A DNA stretch of 27,298 nucleotides, from positions 1-27,298 of the IMG/VR virus record IMGVR_UViG_3300006752_000173; one strand, given 5' to 3'. The notes beneath the pieces are model-generated. The model did no database searches and was not told where the DNA came from. It worked only from the letters and a program-made list of their open reading frames with translations. A program made the translations under genes and the position numbers. Shown one piece after another: positions 8,459 through 19,700 of the stretch. Origin of the DNA: a virus. Every line of letters begins with the position of its first letter. The stretch's first letter is position 1.

Positions 8459-11400
8459 TTAAGATGAATAATATTGAGAAATTTGATCACTGCTATTTTC
8501 AATATACGGGTGAGTACTTCTTGAGTATAAGTCTGTATTGTAAGTATTAAGATTATCAGTAACATTGACTCTTAAATAATTTACATCAACAAACTTTTTT
8601 TCTACTGGGTATTTTTCTATAATCTGACTATTAACAGGATCTTTAAAAATAGTTGCAGTATTAGTAGAACCAGAAACTTTATCAGAAAAGTGACCAAATC
8701 TAGAAATATTATAATGATATCTAAAGCTTTGTTTATTTCCTGCTTCAACGCCATATTTAAATCCATCTAGAGACTTTAAAGGATATCTAAATGTATCTTT
8801 GCTAAATCCGTAAAAGAAATTTTTAACTGCATCTTCTTGAACTTCAAAGCCTCTATAAGCATTTCTGTTTTCTTCATTTATTCTATAAATAGTACTTCCT
8901 AGACTTCCTGGTGTAAACTCAGAAACATCTAAGTTAGTAGTAATATCTAAAGACGACGCTAGTTTTATTCCAGAATACAGTATTTGATTAATGCCATTGT
9001 TTACATTTGTAAATCCTTTTGACTTATGTGATAAATCAATTTCAAAGTATGGTACATAGTCTTCTGATTTAAAATTCATACTGTTTTTTAAGTAATTATT
9101 TTCAATTAGTTTTGGTTCATATACTCTTATAATATCTTTGTTTTCAAGGTCACCAACAATAAACATATCATCATATTTTAACTTTTCAAACAAACTATAG
9201 TCAGTATCAACACCTAATATTTCTATTGCGCTGTATTTAGTTTCTCCGTAATTATTAAAGTACAATGGAGCAGAACTATGCATATTGAGTACACTTAAAC
9301 TTTCTGTTAAATTATTAAAATCAGAATCAGATGACGTAGAAGTTAAAGTCAAAGTATACGATTCACTACTACCACTCTCAGATAAATTATCATTTATTCC
9401 TGTAATTGTTACACTTTGTTTTTGATTCCAGTTAACTGTCGTAAAAGTTAGAGAATTAGTAGATAAAGTTCCTTCTGTTACATCAAGACCAGATATTGTA
9501 ACTGTAACATTACTACTTGGCTTTGATGTAAGTACAACGAAAAATACTCCTGTGTCTCCGACTTCACTAGTTACAATTTGTCCTCCACTGTTTGAAGTAT
9601 CATTCTCACTAATCTCTACTTTGAATTTGCCGCTGTTATAGAAACTCGTATTATTTGTATACATGTTATTTATTTTATATAACAAGTAATACTTCGTCTT
9701 TATGAAATTGTTTTCTGATTTTTTATATATTTTAGACCTGTAAATTTTTTCATTTAAATAAAAAGATTCAGCCTCGTCTGAAGCTTTAAGCATTGTGTCT
9801 TTTCTTTTGTCAATCTCATCTAGATTATTTTCAAAGTATTTTTCACCAGTTAAAAATCTATTATGAAAACTATTCTTATAAAAATTATCAAGATTTGAGT
9901 ACTCATTGCTTTCTTTAGAATATGTTGGAGTGTTTATACTATCTGTCTTGAATTTAACATTAGATATATAAAATTGTCTATCTTCGCTGTTTAAGATAAG
10001 CTTGTCAGAAGGATCATGCAAAGAATTGATAAACCCACCTGATTGGTCATTTGTTATGTTTAAATTACTTAATTCTTCAAAAGTATAAGGTACTTTGCTA
10101 GCTTTTTGTATATCTGCATTACCAGTTCCAAAAGAATTATTAATAGGATCAGGTAAAGGATAATATTTAGAATTTACAGCATTTAAATTGCTATGTTCTG
10201 AGCTGTTTACAAAAGGTTTGTAGATATGCTCTGTATCTATAATTTTTAAACTATTATTCAACCTGGCATACCAAGCAGGTTGATTATTATTAGAATAAGA
10301 ATAGAAATTATGATCTTCTTGATATTCTTTTTTCCCGTACTTTACGTAAGCTGAATTATTAGTACTTAAAAATGTATCATCAATTTCTAATGTTTCCCAG
10401 TAGTATAAAGGTATTACAATTGTAACCTTATTATCATTACTTGAAGATTTTATTATTTTAGCAGTTTTGCATTTAGGTTTATTGTCACTTAAATTTTCGT
10501 ATAAGAATAGAAAAATATTTTTATTTAAATAATCTCTTGTTATTTTTTCATGATTTAATGTTTGATTTAAATCTAATAAATTACTAAATGCTAAAAAAGA
10601 AAGATCAAATACTATGTGCCACTGTGGATTAAAGTCTATAAAGTTTTCACTACTACTTTGAGTGTCATTTTTATATTCTTTCAAAGACTCTCTAGAAATA
10701 TCTTTATATTCATAAAACGTAGAATTATTAGATAGGTTTTTATTTTCTAGAATATTAAGGTAGCTATCAAAATATTGCAAAGATGCTGTTTGTATTAATA
10801 GTTTGTCTTCATTGTTAATATTACTAAAAACACTATCATACTTTTCAATAATTTTGTCATTTTCAATAAATTCAACAAACTTTTTGGTATTTTCTCTCCA
10901 TACTCTTAGATCTTTTACTCTCTGAATTTTTATTCCTTGCTGATATGAATTTAAACCTGAAGAAGGAAGAGTAAACTCTCTAATTGTTTGCCCATGTTTT
11001 TTAATATTTGAAATTACGTCGTTTTTAATTGACGTGCTATAACTGTTATCGTATAAAGAAAAGTTTGCTGTAGCAATATTGTTGAATTCTCTTAGAGAAT
11101 TTACAGGCTTATAAGAATTTGAATCAAATAAAACTAATATATCTTTACTGTTTTCATTTGGGATGTTTGAAAAAGTATTGTCGTCTTCTGATCTATTTTC
11201 TAAATTATTAAAAAAGCTTTTAAAAGTGTGAAATGGATACGTTTTATGCCATTTATTTATAACATTGATAGAGTTATCAATATTTTCAAAAGACTCAGAT
11301 ATTAGTATGTTTAAAGTGCTTTTATCATTTAAGTCATTATTTTCTATTGTTTTTAGAGATAGACAGTCGTTAAAAACTTTACCTAAACTAGGTAAAACTG

Positions 11401-14400
11401 TGTCTTTTTTAAATAAGATAGCCTGACTATTGTTAACTTGAATTTCCTCATTAGTTAGTGTTATGATTCCAGAATATGTACCATGATGTCTAGATGAGTT
11501 TTTACCTGTAACAATCTTTCCTTCTTTGAAGTCTGATAGTGATCTGTTTAAGTTGTTTTTACTCCATATATTATCAAAAACATTACCTTTTGTTTGGTAT
11601 ATTGTGTTTCCTGATTTTTTAATGTAATCATCACCGATTACAACTTTTCTTATTGACTTAGAGAGATTATTTTTATACTCTATATTATTGTCTACGTAGT
11701 CTCTACCAATTAAAATTATTTCTAACTTTTCGTGTAGCTTAAATACTGTTGGCATTACTTGTCCATTAGAATTAGAAGAAACACCAAAAACAAGCTTATC
11801 ACTTGGTTTAAGTAAATAGTTTGATCTAACTGTCGTATTAAATGCATCACCTTCGTGTAGATATTTTCCTGAAAAGCTTCTATACTTTTGTATACTGTTG
11901 CTTTCTAAAAGCTCTTTATTTATTATTCGATTAGAAGAAATATCTAAATTTTTAGACCCTGTAGTTTTACCTTCAAGCACAAAAAATGAATTTTTGTAAG
12001 GTTCTGCTTGAGTTATCTCATATTTTCCGTTAGATTCTATTCTAGTTGAAAAATTTGTTGTAAGCATACTAGAAGTAAAATTATCAGTAAGCCTAAATTG
12101 TCGCATCTCAACACCATCAGTTTCACTTAACTCTAAGTAATTGAATTTGTGTGACATATTTAATGAAATTTCAGTTATTTTTACATTATTACTATCAGTA
12201 ATCCTGTTTACTTTGAAAGTATCATCTTCTCTTTTTTTAAAAATCTCTTGTGGGTCTACATACACATTTGTATTAGACCCTGACGGGTAGTGTGTATTTA
12301 TATAACCACTATCTGTAATTAGCTTTTTGCCTATTAACGCATAAAACAAAAATAAGGATATTCCTGCACTTTGATCTTCAACGCTATATGTATTCCATGC
12401 ATTTGTACCAGGTGAAAAATCGTCATTAAGACTGCAAGGCAAGTCAAAAACATTATTATCTGGGTATCTATATACAAACCTGTCAGAAAACGTTTCTTTA
12501 TCATAAACCCTTCCAAAGTCTAAAAGCTTTTTAAGGATTGAATAGTTTTGCCACATATCAAGAAATCTCAAATTTAAGTCTATTTTGTTGACTAGCAAAC
12601 TTGAATGTGCAGAGTCGACTGAGTTTCCTGTGCTATATGTTATAAAATCTCTAATGTCAACAGAAGGCTCTTGATTTAAAATTAAAACGCCTCCTTTTAA
12701 ATGAGTACTCGGGTTATTCCAGGCACCGTATATTGGATTGTTATCACTGTCTGTAGGATTTTTAAAAGAAAAAGTTATTTCTATAAAAGGAACTGTATCT
12801 ATATTGACATTGCTATTTGTATACCCACCTGAAGCATCTAAAATTTGTCTTCCTGAGCTTATTGTAAGTGCATAGTTTGTTCCTGAACCATTGTTTAATG
12901 TGTACGGTGTACTCACAGGGCCGCTAGGTATAGTATACCCTAGAATATTAGTTAATGTTGTGCCATCTGTTGTAGTAAAAAGATTTATTTTAGTATTTGA
13001 CGCAGGTGATGCTGGACTAACAACATTTGTAATAGTTTCTACACTAGTTTCTTCTGCCCGAGCAATACTCGTACTGTAAAAATTAGAACCAAACTCATAC
13101 TGCGATTCATCTAAGTAATTCTTGTTTGAAAAAGTATTGTTTTTGCAAAAACTCCTAACAACAAAGTCTTTAGGCGAGTTAATGTCTAAATGAAAGTCAC
13201 TTTGCCCACTTACAGAAACTGCTGAATTTACAGGCACAACGTCAGTGTTGACATGCAAGTCAATATTTTTTAAAACGCTAGGATCAAAGTTTAGACTATT
13301 TTTTTTAGACGTGATAAGCATGTTTGAATAAGTAACAAGTTCTCTTCCTCTTTCTAGATTTAGATTGTTCGTACTTTCTATCTTTATTTTAGCAAAAACA
13401 TTGTTAACAGTATTTAAGTCTTCTTTAAAATCGTTTGTACCTGAGCTTTCGTATAAGTCTCTTTTTTTATAGTATAGATTATCAACAAAGCTGGCATCTT
13501 CTGAACTAGTATTTAAATCTAAATAGCAAAATCTAGATTTATTAAAGTTTGACTCATTAACTAGATCAGTATTACTAGATAAATTATTATACTCATCAAT
13601 ACTATATAATGCATTATTTTCTACTAGATAACTTTTTAAAACAAGTTTTGTTTGATTATTTGGGACCTCATAAGTGCTTAATTCACCTGTTAAATCTTCA
13701 ATGATAGAATTATTATAATTTAAAAGTTGAATGTCTTCTAGAGTATTTGCAAGTAAAGATTTACTTTTTAGTTTGTGATCATCATGACTTGAAAAAAGAT
13801 ACGTATAATGATTGTTAGCTTCAAAACTAATTTTATTTTGAATGAAATTTTCATTTTCTCTTTCGTTTAATAAAAAGAATGTTACATTATTTGCAATATA
13901 CTCATATATTGCATCATCTTTAAAAAAGTTTGTTGATGAGCCAAAAGAAGAACCTTCATCTATTCTATAACCTAAGTTTCTATATCTAAAGCCGAATTCT
14001 GAAAGATTGGCTACATCACTTTGGCTATTGTCTTGTAAAAACCCACTATAGAAATTTCCGTTATTAACAGGCATTTCTCCTTTTGAAGTAAATTTACCTT
14101 TTATAATCATTTTTTCTAATAAGAAATCTTTAGCTATATACTTTGACATGTCTATCAAATGATCATCTGCAGGTTGCCATATGGCTTTATAAGGAAAACC
14201 ATAAGAGTCAGAAATCTGGCTGATCATTGATTTATTTTCATCTTCAGAATTTATGTTAGATAGTAGACTACCATCATTTCTAAAGCTAGGTGTTGTCATT
14301 AAAGGCTTGTTATAGTGAAAATACTTAAACCTTTTATGATTATTTACATTAATTTTTCTTAAATCAATTTCTTGACTACTGTCTACACTAGGATCTAAAA

Positions 14401-15709
14401 ATATGTAATTATTAGGTATTTGAGATTCAATTGTGTTATCATTTATTTTAGCACCAGAATATGCATTTTCAGCAGCGTCTAAGTAACTCCATCTTTTGTT
14501 TTTATTGTTCCAATATGCAGTAGGCATATGATGTGAGCTGTAACTTTCTTTATACACACCTTTAAGAAAGTTTAAGAATCTAGTATCATAAATCTTGTTT
14601 TTTGAACTTAATGAGTCGTTAAAGTCTGCTTTGTTATTTGACATATTATTGTACAGATTAACAAAAGAAAATTTAGTATTCATTAAGTGTAGATTAAAAT
14701 CTTCTGAAAAGTCTAATTCTATTTTGATTTGTTTTTGTTGCCCTAGGGAATAGTTTTTTGAAATTTTATCGCTATCAATAGTCTCAGTATAAAAGCTAGA
14801 TCTTTCATCTTCTTCTTCAAAATAATAACTTTCTTCTCTAAAAGGTTCAAATTTTTCTTCAAATCTTTTTTGTTTTAAAATATGTTCTATATTTCTGCTT
14901 GAAACTAATTTATTAGTTATAAAAGTGTTATCTATTTTATTAGGACTACTAAAAACTCTTGAATTATGTAAATCATATGTTTCAATAAAGGAATCATCTG
15001 CAACTGAAATTGTGCTTTGATAATCAGGATCTGTAGTGTCTATTAAATCGCTAGCTGTAGTAATATAGAATTTGTCTGCTATGTTTGTTTGCTTTAGAGG
15101 CAAACCGACAGGAATATTTACATTATTAAATTCAGAAAATTCTATTACATTAGTTTCATCAAAAATATGATTAAAATTAGCTAATTCTTTTCCTGTTGTT
15201 ATCTTAGAAGCAGGTAAAGTACCAATTTCTGAACTTCTTTCTCTTATTGAATTTTTTAATGAAACTGATAAAGAACCTGAATTATTGTTGCTTTTTAATG
15301 AACCAGCACCAATTTTTGGAAAAACAATTAAATTATTTATATTTGTACTGTCAAATTGAAAATTACTGTTAACACTATCAGCAGCTAATTTAGCTTTTAT
15401 TATGATTTTGCTATTTAATGATTCACTTTGATAGTTTGAAAAATCAACTTCACTAACAATTATAAAACCACTTTGTATTGAAATCAAGTCAGTGTTAGCT
15501 GAATCATAAAAACTTATGCTGTTTGTATTTATTTTTTGATTGATATAAAAGCTTTTTAAAATATCTTTACTGTTTTTATATACAACGTTCCAAGTTTTTA
15601 CAGCTAAAACTTCAAAAGTTATTGTGTAAAAATAATTTACAGAGTCAGCTTGCACATTTGTTATTTTTGACTCTATAAAAACATTTTTTTTACTATTGAC
15701 TCTGCTCAT
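8459..15709 (-). CDS. 2416-aa giant phage structural protein with one Calx-beta/adhesin-type repeat
   Basis: One uninterrupted frame of 2416 codons, the largest gene in the window. It starts MSRVNSKKNVFIESKITNVQ, and no signal peptide is visible. About residues 500-535 hold YGFPYKAIWQ followed by a segment ending in DFLLEKMIIKG, and about 1298-1310 hold LLKPSDKLVFGV. Both patterns resemble stretches I recall from very large structural proteins of other big phages. About residues 890-1005 form a Ser/Thr/Gly/Pro-rich island unlike the Asn/Lys-rich flanks. About residues 2037-2141 form one Calx-beta/adhesin-type repeat with VTEGTLSTNSLTFTTVNW and QKQSVTITGINDN. The start shares one base with the stop of the 335-aa gene (TAATG) and has a strong AGGAGA site, implying translational coupling. 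Most likely a baseplate-periphery, fibre or decoration protein that contacts the host; the exact role is unknown. Confidence 0.85.
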   Translation of the reverse strand: MSRVNSKKNVFIESKITNVQADSVNYFYTITFEVLAVKTWNVVYKNSKDILKSFYINQKINTNSISFYDSANTDLISIQSGFIIVSEVDFSNYQSESLNSKIIIKAKLAADSVNSNFQFDSTNINNLIVFPKIGAGSLKSNNNSGSLSVSLKNSIRERSSEIGTLPASKITTGKELANFNHIFDETNVIEFSEFNNVNIPVGLPLKQTNIADKFYITTASDLIDTTDPDYQSTISVADDSFIETYDLHNSRVFSSPNKIDNTFITNKLVSSRNIEHILKQKRFEEKFEPFREESYYFEEEDERSSFYTETIDSDKISKNYSLGQQKQIKIELDFSEDFNLHLMNTKFSFVNLYNNMSNNKADFNDSLSSKNKIYDTRFLNFLKGVYKESYSSHHMPTAYWNNKNKRWSYLDAAENAYSGAKINDNTIESQIPNNYIFLDPSVDSSQEIDLRKINVNNHKRFKYFHYNKPLMTTPSFRNDGSLLSNINSEDENKSMISQISDSYGFPYKAIWQPADDHLIDMSKYIAKDFLLEKMIIKGKFTSKGEMPVNNGNFYSGFLQDNSQSDVANLSEFGFRYRNLGYRIDEGSSFGSSTNFFKDDAIYEYIANNVTFFLLNERENENFIQNKISFEANNHYTYLFSSHDDHKLKSKSLLANTLEDIQLLNYNNSIIEDLTGELSTYEVPNNQTKLVLKSYLVENNALYSIDEYNNLSSNTDLVNESNFNKSRFCYLDLNTSSEDASFVDNLYYKKRDLYESSGTNDFKEDLNTVNNVFAKIKIESTNNLNLERGRELVTYSNMLITSKKNSLNFDPSVLKNIDLHVNTDVVPVNSAVSVSGQSDFHLDINSPKDFVVRSFCKNNTFSNKNYLDESQYEFGSNFYSTSIARAEETSVETITNVVSPASPASNTKINLFTTTDGTTLTNILGYTIPSGPVSTPYTLNNGSGTNYALTISSGRQILDASGGYTNSNVNIDTVPFIEITFSFKNPTDSDNNPIYGAWNNPSTHLKGGVLILNQEPSVDIRDFITYSTGNSVDSAHSSLLVNKIDLNLRFLDMWQNYSILKKLLDFGRVYDKETFSDRFVYRYPDNNVFDLPCSLNDDFSPGTNAWNTYSVEDQSAGISLFLFYALIGKKLITDSGYINTHYPSGSNTNVYVDPQEIFKKREDDTFKVNRITDSNNVKITEISLNMSHKFNYLELSETDGVEMRQFRLTDNFTSSMLTTNFSTRIESNGKYEITQAEPYKNSFFVLEGKTTGSKNLDISSNRIINKELLESNSIQKYRSFSGKYLHEGDAFNTTVRSNYLLKPSDKLVFGVSSNSNGQVMPTVFKLHEKLEIILIGRDYVDNNIEYKNNLSKSIRKVVIGDDYIKKSGNTIYQTKGNVFDNIWSKNNLNRSLSDFKEGKIVTGKNSSRHHGTYSGIITLTNEEIQVNNSQAILFKKDTVLPSLGKVFNDCLSLKTIENNDLNDKSTLNILISESFENIDNSINVINKWHKTYPFHTFKSFFNNLENRSEDDNTFSNIPNENSKDILVLFDSNSYKPVNSLREFNNIATANFSLYDNSYSTSIKNDVISNIKKHGQTIREFTLPSSGLNSYQQGIKIQRVKDLRVWRENTKKFVEFIENDKIIEKYDSVFSNINNEDKLLIQTASLQYFDSYLNILENKNLSNNSTFYEYKDISRESLKEYKNDTQSSSENFIDFNPQWHIVFDLSFLAFSNLLDLNQTLNHEKITRDYLNKNIFLFLYENLSDNKPKCKTAKIIKSSSNDNKVTIVIPLYYWETLEIDDTFLSTNNSAYVKYGKKEYQEDHNFYSYSNNNQPAWYARLNNSLKIIDTEHIYKPFVNSSEHSNLNAVNSKYYPLPDPINNSFGTGNADIQKASKVPYTFEELSNLNITNDQSGGFINSLHDPSDKLILNSEDRQFYISNVKFKTDSINTPTYSKESNEYSNLDNFYKNSFHNRFLTGEKYFENNLDEIDKRKDTMLKASDEAESFYLNEKIYRSKIYKKSENNFIKTKYYLLYKINNMYTNNTSFYNSGKFKVEISENDTSNSGGQIVTSEVGDTGVFFVVLTSKPSSNVTVTISGLDVTEGTLSTNSLTFTTVNWNQKQSVTITGINDNLSESGSSESYTLTLTSTSSDSDFNNLTESLSVLNMHSSAPLYFNNYGETKYSAIEILGVDTDYSLFEKLKYDDMFIVGDLENKDIIRVYEPKLIENNYLKNSMNFKSEDYVPYFEIDLSHKSKGFTNVNNGINQILYSGIKLASSLDITTNLDVSEFTPGSLGSTIYRINEENRNAYRGFEVQEDAVKNFFYGFSKDTFRYPLKSLDGFKYGVEAGNKQSFRYHYNISRFGHFSDKVSGSTNTATIFKDPVNSQIIEKYPVEKKFVDVNYLRVNVTDNLNTYNTDLYSRSTHPYIENSSDQISQYYSS
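9285..9600 (-). other. Calx-beta/adhesin-type beta repeat module inside the 2416-aa protein
   Basis: About residues 2037-2141 of the giant protein carry GDTGVFFVVLTSKPSSNVTV, then the segment GTLSTNSLTFTTVNW and a QSVTITGINDN strand. This is the classic shape of tandem repeats in bacterial surface adhesins and secreted proteins (TTEGTVSPSSLTFTTSNW-type with a VTVTGVDD strand). It appears once here. GC is locally high: I count 23 of 60 bases as G or C in 9541-9600, against 8 of 60 in 10501-10560 of the same gene. This fits a transferred domain with an immunoglobulin-like beta-sandwich fold, possibly for surface or glycan binding; the ligand is unknown. Confidence 0.75.
12690..13050 (-). other. 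Ser/Thr/Gly/Pro-rich, GC-raised segment in the 2416-aa protein
   Basis: About residues 887-1007 include NVVSPASPASNTKI, FTTTDGTTLTNILGYTIPSG and ASGGYTNSNVNI, with many Ser, Thr, Gly and Pro. The surrounding protein is dominated by Asn, Lys, Asp and aromatics. I count 25 G or C in 12901-12960, about three times the density of AT-rich stretches elsewhere in the gene. It looks like an inserted beta-rich module, but I do not recognise the family. Confidence 0.5.
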
Positions 15710-16716
15710 TAAATAAGTTCTCCTAAGTATGCAATAGAAAGAGGTAAACCACCATTAATTTTATTACTGTCGTTTCCTGCGCTACTGTACACTGCTTCAT
15801 CATCGTGATCTAAGTTTATTGTATTTGTCTGTCTAGAATCATCAAAAGGTACAATGTCTAGTTGATCATCATTATAGTAATATGCAATATTTGTTAATCT
15901 GTAAGAATGCTCGTTAACATTTTCACCTGATACACTATTTACTACATTTCTACCGTTAAAAATTGTTCTTTGATAAGCATATTTTCTATTAAAGCTAACA
16001 ACATCATTTGTTGGTAGATCTTCTATAATAGAATCCGAAAAAGACTCTATTTTTTTGTTACTTTTTTCTAATTCCCTTATAGAAATCTTATTAGAAATAA
16101 AAATTTCTCTATTTCTTGCATCTCTACCGTTTTTTATTATTTCAACATTCATACCTTGTAGTGGCACTTCAGTAGTCAAGTTTCCGTTAATAGACTCTAA
16201 AGTGCCAAACACACTTATGTTTGAATTAAGCTTCGATACTGAGTAGTAACCGTAATAAAACGGATATTTTTTATCTTTTGGTAACTTAAAATATTCATTA
16301 ACATCTTCTAGTCTGTCTAAATCTTCAAAAGGAATATAATCATCAAAAATAGGATCAGGATTATTCATACCTAAAGTTTTCACATAAGGTACAGGATTCA
16401 TCCCAACTTTTATTTCTTTACCTTTATAACTACTGTTTTCATTATAAGCACTAAATTTTTCAAATATACTTTCATCTTTATTGTAAAACTTTGAATTTAA
16501 TATTTCGTTTTTTGTAAAAGACGAATAATATCCTGCAAATAAACTTACAAAAATAATTTTTTTACCATTATCAAAATAATTTATCTTATTAATAATATTT
16601 AGATTTTCTTTGCGAGATAACAAATTTAAACTTACTGGCGAAACAGGAACAAAACCTTCAGAGAAAGTTATTTTTCTATCTATTTCTGACGGTGTTATAT
16701 TAAGGCTTTCTGACAT
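15709..16716 (-). CDS. Unrecognised 335-aa protein of the tail/baseplate operon
   Basis: The frame runs from MSESLNITPSEIDRKITFSE to AYLGELI. I do not recognise its family. It has a hydrophobic strand near residues 53-62 (KIIFVSLFAGYYS), a Pro/Asp-rich middle (MNPVPYVKTLGMNNPDPIFD) and no membrane helix or catalytic motif, so a small beta-rich structural or adaptor protein is plausible. It sits between the LamG protein and the 2416-aa giant. Its stop codon overlaps the giant's start by one base (TAATG), so the two products are probably made in linked amounts and may interact. The ribosome site is weak: a purine run AAGAAGAAA upstream of the ATG at 16716, after a 29-nt gap. Confidence 0.85.
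   Translation of the reverse strand: MSESLNITPSEIDRKITFSEGFVPVSPVSLNLLSRKENLNIINKINYFDNGKKIIFVSLFAGYYSSFTKNEILNSKFYNKDESIFEKFSAYNENSSYKGKEIKVGMNPVPYVKTLGMNNPDPIFDDYIPFEDLDRLEDVNEYFKLPKDKKYPFYYGYYSVSKLNSNISVFGTLESINGNLTTEVPLQGMNVEIIKNGRDARNREIFISNKISIRELEKSNKKIESFSDSIIEDLPTNDVVSFNRKYAYQRTIFNGRNVVNSVSGENVNEHSYRLTNIAYYYNDDQLDIVPFDDSRQTNTINLDHDDEAVYSSAGNDSNKINGGLPLSIAYLGELI
15719..15724 (-). promoter_or_regulatory. Strong ribosome binding site (AGGAGA) for the 2416-aa gene, inside the upstream gene
   Basis: The minus strand reads AGGAGAACTTATTTAATG. The AGGAGA lies about nine bases before the ATG at 15709-15707 and within the last codons of the 335-aa gene. It is the best Shine-Dalgarno match in the window and fixes the start of the giant gene. 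Together with the TAATG overlap it suggests termination-reinitiation coupling. Confidence 0.75.
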
Positions 16717-16745
16717 TTTTTATTTTTCTTCTTGTTAATTTTTTG

Positions 16746-19700
16746 TTATTCTCTGTTTTTATTGTATGCTGAACTTCTTGTTGATAAAATACTTTCTCTT
16801 GAATATGATAGCTTAGAAGCACGATCATAATCTATGATAGTATTTATGCTGTCTTTGTTTTTATATTCATACTTATGTCTTTCTAAAGCATGCGACTCGT
16901 AAACAAGATTAAATCCTTCAAATCTAACTCTACTTGGAACAATATCATACAAAATAGAGTTCATAATATTATCAAAATATTTAAATACATTCCCAATAGA
17001 TGAGTAGTTAATATACTCCGAGTCAGAAAATTTTTCAAAATACAAGTTCTTTATTTCTTCTAGATTCTTATATGAATACTCATATATGCTCATGTTATTG
17101 TTTATTTTACTTGAAAAATCATTCAAGTCAGAAATGATTTTTGATATGTCACTATTAATAGTTTTAACAATTGACATATCAATGCTAACTCTATTTACTG
17201 TATCATAATTAAAAAACTTTGGGACTGAATTTGACGGAAAATTATTAAAATTATTAGTAGCTTCTCTGTTTTCTTCATTACTATAACTAATAATATTTAC
17301 TTTGTTATTTGAGTTTGGTTCGTCAATTTTAATACTATCTTCTTTGATAGTTATAAAACAAGGATTAATTACAATTTTATTGACAAGATTATTATTTTTA
17401 GTTTTTACTGTACAAGTATTTAAATTTTGACTTTGTGTTTCTTTGTTATTTGAAATATCATCTATGTTCCAAGTAAAGATACTATTGTTTGAACTATCAT
17501 AATTCTGTTTGTTTTTTACTTCAATGTCTATAATTAGTGTCTTAAGAGGATCAAAACCAGACTTGCTAAAATTTTTAATATTTTTTGTGTGTGCTAAAAT
17601 TTCTTTATTATTCAGACAATGCTTCCACATTCTTATCTTAATAACTTCACCTTGAAAAGTAGAGTTACTTGTACCTGAAAGCGCATCATTTAAATGATTG
17701 CTAGTGCTATATTTATAGTTTCCTATTCTAAAATTTAGTTTCTTATCATTTGAAAAAAGATAGTTGTTGTTAGATATTTCATTTGATAAGTTTGCTACTG
17801 TAACACTACTGGAGTTTGTAATTGCTTTTGATACATCTATTTGTTTTGAAACACTATCTATAGACGCTGTGTATGTAAGTTTGTTATCTTCTCTTTTTTG
17901 AGTTATTACGAGATGTTTTTCAATATCATAAATGTTTACATTTTGTAATGTTAACGTCGTATTTGAACTTTGACTCTGTATAGGCTGAATTTCTATTATT
18001 ATATTACCTAAATTATTGTTAAAACTATTAATTCTGTCATATTTAGCAAAAATGATGGCGCCATCGTTTGTATTAGCGTTTGTGCTACTACTTAAAACAA
18101 ATAATGTCTGTGTGTCATTGTAAGATATTTCTCCTTCCAGTTTTTTATCAAATGCAGAAAGATTGATGTTTTTTCTTTTGTTAATACTGTTATTAAATTT
18201 AAAAAATAATTCAATACTCCAGTCATTTTTTCCTATTCCATTTTCCAATGCATTATCTGAAGAATTAGGGAGTAAATTCTGTTTGTTTATTTTAGATCTA
18301 ATATCTAATATTTCAAGTAAAAGTTTATTTTCAGAAATACCTTCATTTACTTGAAATGTTGGGGCTCCTGATATATTGTGTCTATTTGAGAAATTAACAG
18401 TGAATGTTTGCAAAGAATTTAATTTATAATTATTTTCTTGTGTTATTGTATTGTTTTGTGAATATTCTTTAATATCAATAAATTTTGTGTAATCGATACC
18501 AAAAGAATTAAAGCAAGATTCAATGCTTTTAATTGTTCCTTTTGATGTTAAAAAGTCTCTTGTATTAATTAGAAATCTTTGCCAAAGTAGATTTTGTATT
18601 TTTCTTATACTCACTTCAGATATGACATCATCAAAATTTAAGTTTTCATTGTTTAGTTTGTTTTTTGTAATAGAAGGTAATACTTCTTTAAAATCAATCC
18701 CGTAAATCTTACATAATAGAGGTATTTGCATTGATACTATTGACTTTTTGTTTACAGAATCATAGTCAATATTCATAATTCCTGTTATAGAATTTGTGTA
18801 TAATTTTAATTTATCAAAAAACTTTGCCCATATTAAAACAATGTTTACTAAGTCTGTATTTGCAGGAACTTTAGGAGTTATGTTACTAGTCGTGAAAATT
18901 AAATTATTATCTTCTATTTGATTGTGACTAGAATAATTCGACGTATTACTATAAACAGGAAGATTTTGGAAATTTGACGAGTCTAAGAAGTAATGTCTAG
19001 GCATTAATTTAAAAATCAAATTAGGATTACTTAAATCATATTCCTTCGCTATCTTCATTAAGCTTTCTCTTGCATTACTAATATTTGTATAAGAAGAATT
19101 TAAAACAGGCGAGTCGATAAGCTTTTCTAACTTTAAAGGAGTATTTAAGTTCACCTTGTGACCTGTAGTATTGCTTAAGACAGTAGGCGAACTTGATAAA
19201 TTGTTATAGCTTATTCCATGAATTCTGTTTCCGCTATAGTCAATAGACAAACAACTGTTCGTATAACTCCCAGAAGGTTCATTGAATCGCAGATAAAGTC
19301 TTAATCCTTTTCGGGAAAAGACGTTTCTATGCATATCTTTTTTAACATCTCGAGCACTTCTTAACTTAAAGTACATTTTAAAGTCATCAATTCCGCAAGT
19401 AGAATTATTAAAACCTGTAAGAGTATTTATTGTGTTATTGTTTTCATCAACGTAAAAGATACCACCTAAAGTTAGAGGAATGTTTTTTCCTTTAAATTCC
19501 TTAGGGAAACTTTTATTTGAAATATTGTTTTCAACAAGAATTGTTTCTTTTTTAAATTGTCCGTCTAAGACAAAATCTATTTTCTTTGTTTTTTCAACTG
19601 ATATTCCAATGTGATGCCACTCATCTAACAAACTGACTTCTAATTGTAATTTATAGTGTGATTTTTCTCCGTTTATAATAACAATAAAGTTTAAAAAATA

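Noticed and set aside
12334-12516. 60-codon minus-strand open frame inside the 2416-aa gene
   Set aside because: It is out of frame with a continuous 2416-codon gene and its translation resembles nothing; it is best read as a shadow frame.
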